From: Nitrospinota bacterium
GTDB lineage: Bacteria > UBA8248 > JACPRG01
Reading direction: 5' to 3'
Length of the DNA: 8,089 bases
NCBI GenBank assembly: GCA_030740135.1
Contig: JASLXW010000166.1
Location: 1 to 8,089, forward strand
Shown here: one piece after another, positions 5,563 through 8,089 of the stretch
Position numbering within the stretch: the first letter of the stretch is position 1
Layout of the letters: the number at the start of each line of letters is the position of its first letter
Position numbers and translations under genes: made by a program
Notes under the pieces: model-generated
The model's input: the letters and a program-made list of their open reading frames with translations, nothing else
Told to the model about the DNA's origin: nothing
The model's database searches: none

Positions 5563-6777
5563 TCAATCTTTCTGGATGGCGTCGATAATCTCCCGGAACT
5601 CCTCGTCGTCGATGAGGGCCTTGCGCTCGATCGAGCGGCGCTTGATCTCGGCCAGGGCCGCCTGGACCTTCTCCTCGTCCTCCAGCTTCAGGCCGCTCTC
5701 TTTGAGCTTGACCCGGATCGAGGTCGCTCCGCTCTTTTTGCCCAGGACCACGCGGGGCCGGTTGCCCACAAACTTAGGCGCGATCGAGAACATGGCGAGG
5801 GGGCGGTCGTAAAGCATGTCGATGCCGATGCCCGATTCGCGCGTGAAGGTGTTCAGGCCGGTCAACGCTTTGCCGGGCGCCAACGGATAGCCCGAAAGGC
5901 GCTGCACAAGGCCGCTCACCTTCTCCAGCTTGTCGAAATTAACGTTTGTCGAGATCCCGTACAGCGTCCGCAGGCCCACGACCACCTCGTCCAGGGAAGC
6001 GTTGCCGCTTCGCTCGCCCAGGGCGTTGACGCTCACGTGCGCCACCTTCGCCCCGGCCCCCACGGCCGAGAGCGTCGTCGCGATGCCCATCCCCAGATCG
6101 TTGTGGGTGTGAACCTCGACCGGGATTCCGGTCCGGCCGCGGACCCGGCGAACCAGGACCTCCATGGCCCGGGGCAGGAGGCACCCGGTGGTGTCGACCA
6201 CGCCCACCGAATCGGGATTCCCCCGGTCCATCACCTCGCCCAGAAGCCGGTCCAGGAACCCGAGGTCCGCCCGCGTCGTGTCATACGGAAAATAAACCGT
6301 GTGCAGGCCGGCGGCCTTGGCGTGCGCGATGGTCTCCACGCTTCGCTCGATGACGTCCTCCTCGCTCCACTTCGGGAACTGATACTTGAGCTTCGGAATG
6401 CTGCACGGGATCTCGATGACCACGCCGTCCGCCCCGCACTTGAGGGACAGATCGATGTCCGCCGGCGTCGCGCGGCAGAAGGTCATCAGCTTCGCGCGCA
6501 TCCCGAGCCGCGCCATCTCTTCGATGGCCTTTGCGTCATCGGCCGAGACGGCGGGCATGCCGCCCTCAATCCGGTCCACGCCGAGGTTGTCCAGGGCCCG
6601 GGCGATCTCGATCTTTTCCTCGATGCGGAAGACCACGCCGGGCGTCTGCTCCCCGTCCCGGAGGGTGACGTCGTGAATCTCCACCCTTTCGGGGAGGTCG
6701 AGCGGATCCCTCACTTCATCGGAGTAGTTCAGCGGACCGACCCAGAAGTCATCACAGGCCCAGGGGGTGTCGCTCAT
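5563..6777 (-). CDS. Homocitrate/2-isopropylmalate synthase-like DRE-TIM metallolyase (HMGL-like, pyruvate carboxyltransferase domain)
   Basis: The 404-residue product has the DRE-TIM barrel from about residue 31. HDVTLRDGEQTPG (35-47) holds the catalytic Arg-Asp-Glu set (R40, D41, E43). VGVVDTTG (191-198) and VEVHTHNDLGMG (220-231) follow, the latter with metal ligands H223 and H225, and then NALGERSGNASLDEV (251-265). Such enzymes condense acetyl-CoA or another acyl-CoA with a 2-oxo acid using a divalent metal. The ~130-residue LeuA leucine-binding domain is absent, so the length fits NifV/homocitrate-type or archaeal-type enzymes; the exact substrate cannot be told. The linker reads ESGIGID (314-320), where family members usually have SGIH, so a catalytic-subdomain His appears replaced by Gly. 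The ~30-residue N-terminal extension is unusual. ATG 6777 follows GAGGA. The stop is TGA, before the acyl-CoA dehydrogenase remnant. Confidence 0.85.
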   Translation of the reverse strand: MSDTPWACDDFWVGPLNYSDEVRDPLDLPERVEIHDVTLRDGEQTPGVVFRIEEKIEIARALDNLGVDRIEGGMPAVSADDAKAIEEMARLGMRAKLMTFCRATPADIDLSLKCGADGVVIEIPCSIPKLKYQFPKWSEEDVIERSVETIAHAKAAGLHTVYFPYDTTRADLGFLDRLLGEVMDRGNPDSVGVVDTTGCLLPRAMEVLVRRVRGRTGIPVEVHTHNDLGMGIATTLSAVGAGAKVAHVSVNALGERSGNASLDEVVVGLRTLYGISTNVNFDKLEKVSGLVQRLSGYPLAPGKALTGLNTFTRESGIGIDMLYDRPLAMFSIAPKFVGNRPRVVLGKKSGATSIRVKLKESGLKLEDEEKVQAALAEIKRRSIERKALIDDEEFREIIDAIQKD

Positions 6778-6881
6778 GGCTTCATCCTCGCATCTTTGTC
6801 CGGCGCACCGACCCGCCGAGAGAGAAGAGGCGCCTACAAATCCATTTGTCGGAGAGACCCGGGGCGCTGGCCCCCGGCCGG

Positions 6882-7910
6882 CTAACGCCCCACTTTCTTG
6901 CGTTCGCGAATCTGTTTATTCAGATCGGCCAGTGCTTTGATGTACAAGTCTTTGGTCGCAAGCCGAAGGGCCCGCCGGTAGGCCGTTCGCGCCCGCTCAA
7001 GCTGTCCCAACGCCTCATAGGCGACCCCGAGGTTGTAAAGGGCTTCATTGCTTTTGGGGCGGGTCCGGACATGCTCGGTCCAGATGCGGATGGCCTCTTT
7101 CAGGCTCCCGGCCTTTGCGAATTTGACGCCCGTATCCACCGCGCCCTCCGCGGACTCGAGGGTCCGTTTGATGGTCACGTACCGGGGAGAGACGTACTCG
7201 AAATATCGGGTGGACACCGCCTCCACAAGGTCCCGGCGCGTGGCCTCCGGAGGCGGGATCTCCCGCTTCACCTCGGAAAAGAGCGCGGACAGCGCGTCCA
7301 ATCCCGTGTCGTACTTCAGGGCGTGATCCACCGTACGGCTCGCGAGGATGCGGCCCGTGGCCACTTCCACCACCCGCAGAGAGACGGAGAGGACCCCTTC
7401 GCGCCTTGTGTGGCTCTCGGTGACCATGACCTCTTTCATGATCTCTTCCTTCCGGGCTCTTCGGCCGGAGCCGACCGTCCGGAACCGGCCGGTCCCGACC
7501 CGTTTCCTGACTTGCTTGGTGTACGGCGCGTCCACGATTCGATAGGCCACGACCTGTCCGACCACGACGGCCTTGACACCCAACAGCTTTCCGGCCTCCG
7601 CCGCGGTCTTGGAATCGACGAGGTCGCTCAGACCGCGCCGGATCTCCCCCACCACCTGATCCAGCCGGGACCGCTCGACGACTTTGAAGAATTCACTCTC
7701 CCCAAGCTTCGTCGTCAGGGACTCCGTAACGTGACCCGTCACCTCCGGATCGCCGCCCAACTTCATGACCCCGAGGGAATCGATGTTGCGGGAGAGCAAA
7801 TCGACTTCCGCGGGGACCAAGGCGCGGACCTGAATCGTCGGTCCCGCGCATCCGAGAAGGAAAATCAGCGCCCCGGAAACCGCCCCCGCGCCGGCAAGTC
7901 GAGCTTTCAT
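6882..7910 (-). CDS. CsgG-like outer-membrane-type lipoprotein with C-terminal TPR repeats
   Basis: The 342-residue product starts at ATG 7910, with GGAGG 8 bases upstream. A lipoprotein signal ends in FLLGC with C21 as lipidated Cys; Ala follows it, which fits outer-membrane sorting. Residues about 45-200 resemble the CsgG/curli-assembly fold: TTKLGESEFFKVVERSRLD (66-84), KLLGVKAVVVGQV (108-120), and SVSLRVVEVATGRILASRTVD (175-195). A basic insert with many Arg/Lys (about 132-171) separates these strands, where CsgG proteins carry membrane hairpin regions. Two TPR units lie at about 256-322 (FAKAGSLKEAIRIW; ALYNLGVAYEALGQLERARTAYRRAL). Proteins of this type act at the outer membrane, in secretion or envelope assembly, but no curli-type subunit genes are visible here. 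It is followed by a 104-base gap and the DRE-TIM synthase, with no evident functional link. Confidence 0.8.
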   Translation of the reverse strand: MKARLAGAGAVSGALIFLLGCAGPTIQVRALVPAEVDLLSRNIDSLGVMKLGGDPEVTGHVTESLTTKLGESEFFKVVERSRLDQVVGEIRRGLSDLVDSKTAAEAGKLLGVKAVVVGQVVAYRIVDAPYTKQVRKRVGTGRFRTVGSGRRARKEEIMKEVMVTESHTRREGVLSVSLRVVEVATGRILASRTVDHALKYDTGLDALSALFSEVKREIPPPEATRRDLVEAVSTRYFEYVSPRYVTIKRTLESAEGAVDTGVKFAKAGSLKEAIRIWTEHVRTRPKSNEALYNLGVAYEALGQLERARTAYRRALRLATKDLYIKALADLNKQIRERKKVGR

Positions 7911-8089
7911 TTATCAGCCCTCCACGGCCAACTTGTAAGCACCCCTCCCACGAGAACCGTCATTTTCCATGGCCGGAACTCGAGGTCTTTTCAATCACTC
8001 ATGGAGTGGAAACTTTAGCAGGTTGCGGAAAAACGATTCTGAGGGGTCTGAAATGCCCCAATCTGTCATTCCGAGGGCGGCGATGAATC
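7911..8089. other. Upstream intergenic region with possible edge of a dispersed repeat
   Basis: No open frame of interest is seen. The part next to the lipoprotein gene holds its ribosome site. A weak TTGAAA (minus strand, complement of 7988-7993) lacks a good -10 partner. The outer part (about 8018-8089) contains gaggggtctgaaatgcccc and tgtcattccgag...gatgaatc, which resembles widespread intergenic repeat sequences of the form CATTCCGAG...GAATC. It is cut by the window edge, so this is tentative. Confidence 0.3.

Noticed and set aside
5342..5812. Plus-strand open frame of 156 residues spanning the gap before the DRE-TIM synthase
   Set aside because: Its second half is antisense to the synthase and its first half is antisense to the acyl-CoA dehydrogenase remnant; it has a TTG start and no domain.
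6778..6881. Terminator between the lipoprotein gene and the DRE-TIM synthase
   Set aside because: A short ccgggg/ccccgg stem (about 6859-6877) and acaaa/tttgt stem (6836-6849) exist but are weak and lack a T-run, so the two genes may be co-transcribed.
6846..8018. A 390-residue plus-strand open frame opposite the lipoprotein gene
   Set aside because: The minus-strand gene has a lipobox, CsgG-like motifs, TPRs and a ribosome site; the plus-strand product has low-complexity composition and no motif.

Overview
The window looks like part of the chromosome of a GC-rich, uncultured-type Gram-negative bacterium. The Gram-negative call rests on a lipobox protein with CsgG-like sequence and on a secreted repeat protein. 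The radical SAM family and the GC-rich hairpin repeats after genes resemble what is common in Desulfobacterota/Nitrospirota-like lineages, but taxonomy cannot be fixed from this sequence. All recognised chromosomal genes lie on the minus strand. Only an insertion-sequence remnant at the left edge is on the plus strand.

Layout, left to right. (1) 2-340: the 3' end of an IS3-family transposase with its right terminus. (2) 348-450: a double-hairpin repeat, directly after the stop codon of (3) pgeF/yfiH (1226-453, minus). (4) 1227-1497: a 271-bp intergenic stretch that is almost entirely inverted repeats, including a second copy of the double-hairpin repeat placed directly after the stop of (5) a 588-residue radical SAM protein (3264-1498, minus). 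That gene has a good sigma70-type promoter at 3342-3370 and poly-G tracts in an interdomain linker. (6) 5252-3402 (minus): a signal-peptide protein made of four tandem ~139-residue domains. It is split by one in-frame TGA at a position where other copies have a conserved Trp, so it reads as two ORFs. (7) 5531-5378 (minus): a previously unlisted, frameshifted remnant of an acyl-CoA dehydrogenase N-terminus. (8) 6777-5563 (minus): a homocitrate/2-isopropylmalate synthase-like DRE-TIM enzyme. (9) 7910-6882 (minus): a CsgG-like lipoprotein with C-terminal TPRs. (10) 7911-8089: an intergenic region ending in what looks like the edge of a dispersed repeat.

Functional reading: the genes do not form one obvious pathway. 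The clearest linkage is historical. The DRE-TIM synthase was once followed, after a 31-bp gap, by an acyl-CoA dehydrogenase gene, of which only about 50 eroded codons remain, so a CoA-ester operon appears to have been broken. Gene decay (acyl-CoA dehydrogenase remnant, nonsense codon in the repeat protein), an IS end beside a hairpin repeat, and stacked palindromes together suggest a region undergoing remodelling. I did not find a convincing multi-gene defence, secretion or biosynthetic system. The least explained element is the four-repeat secreted protein.
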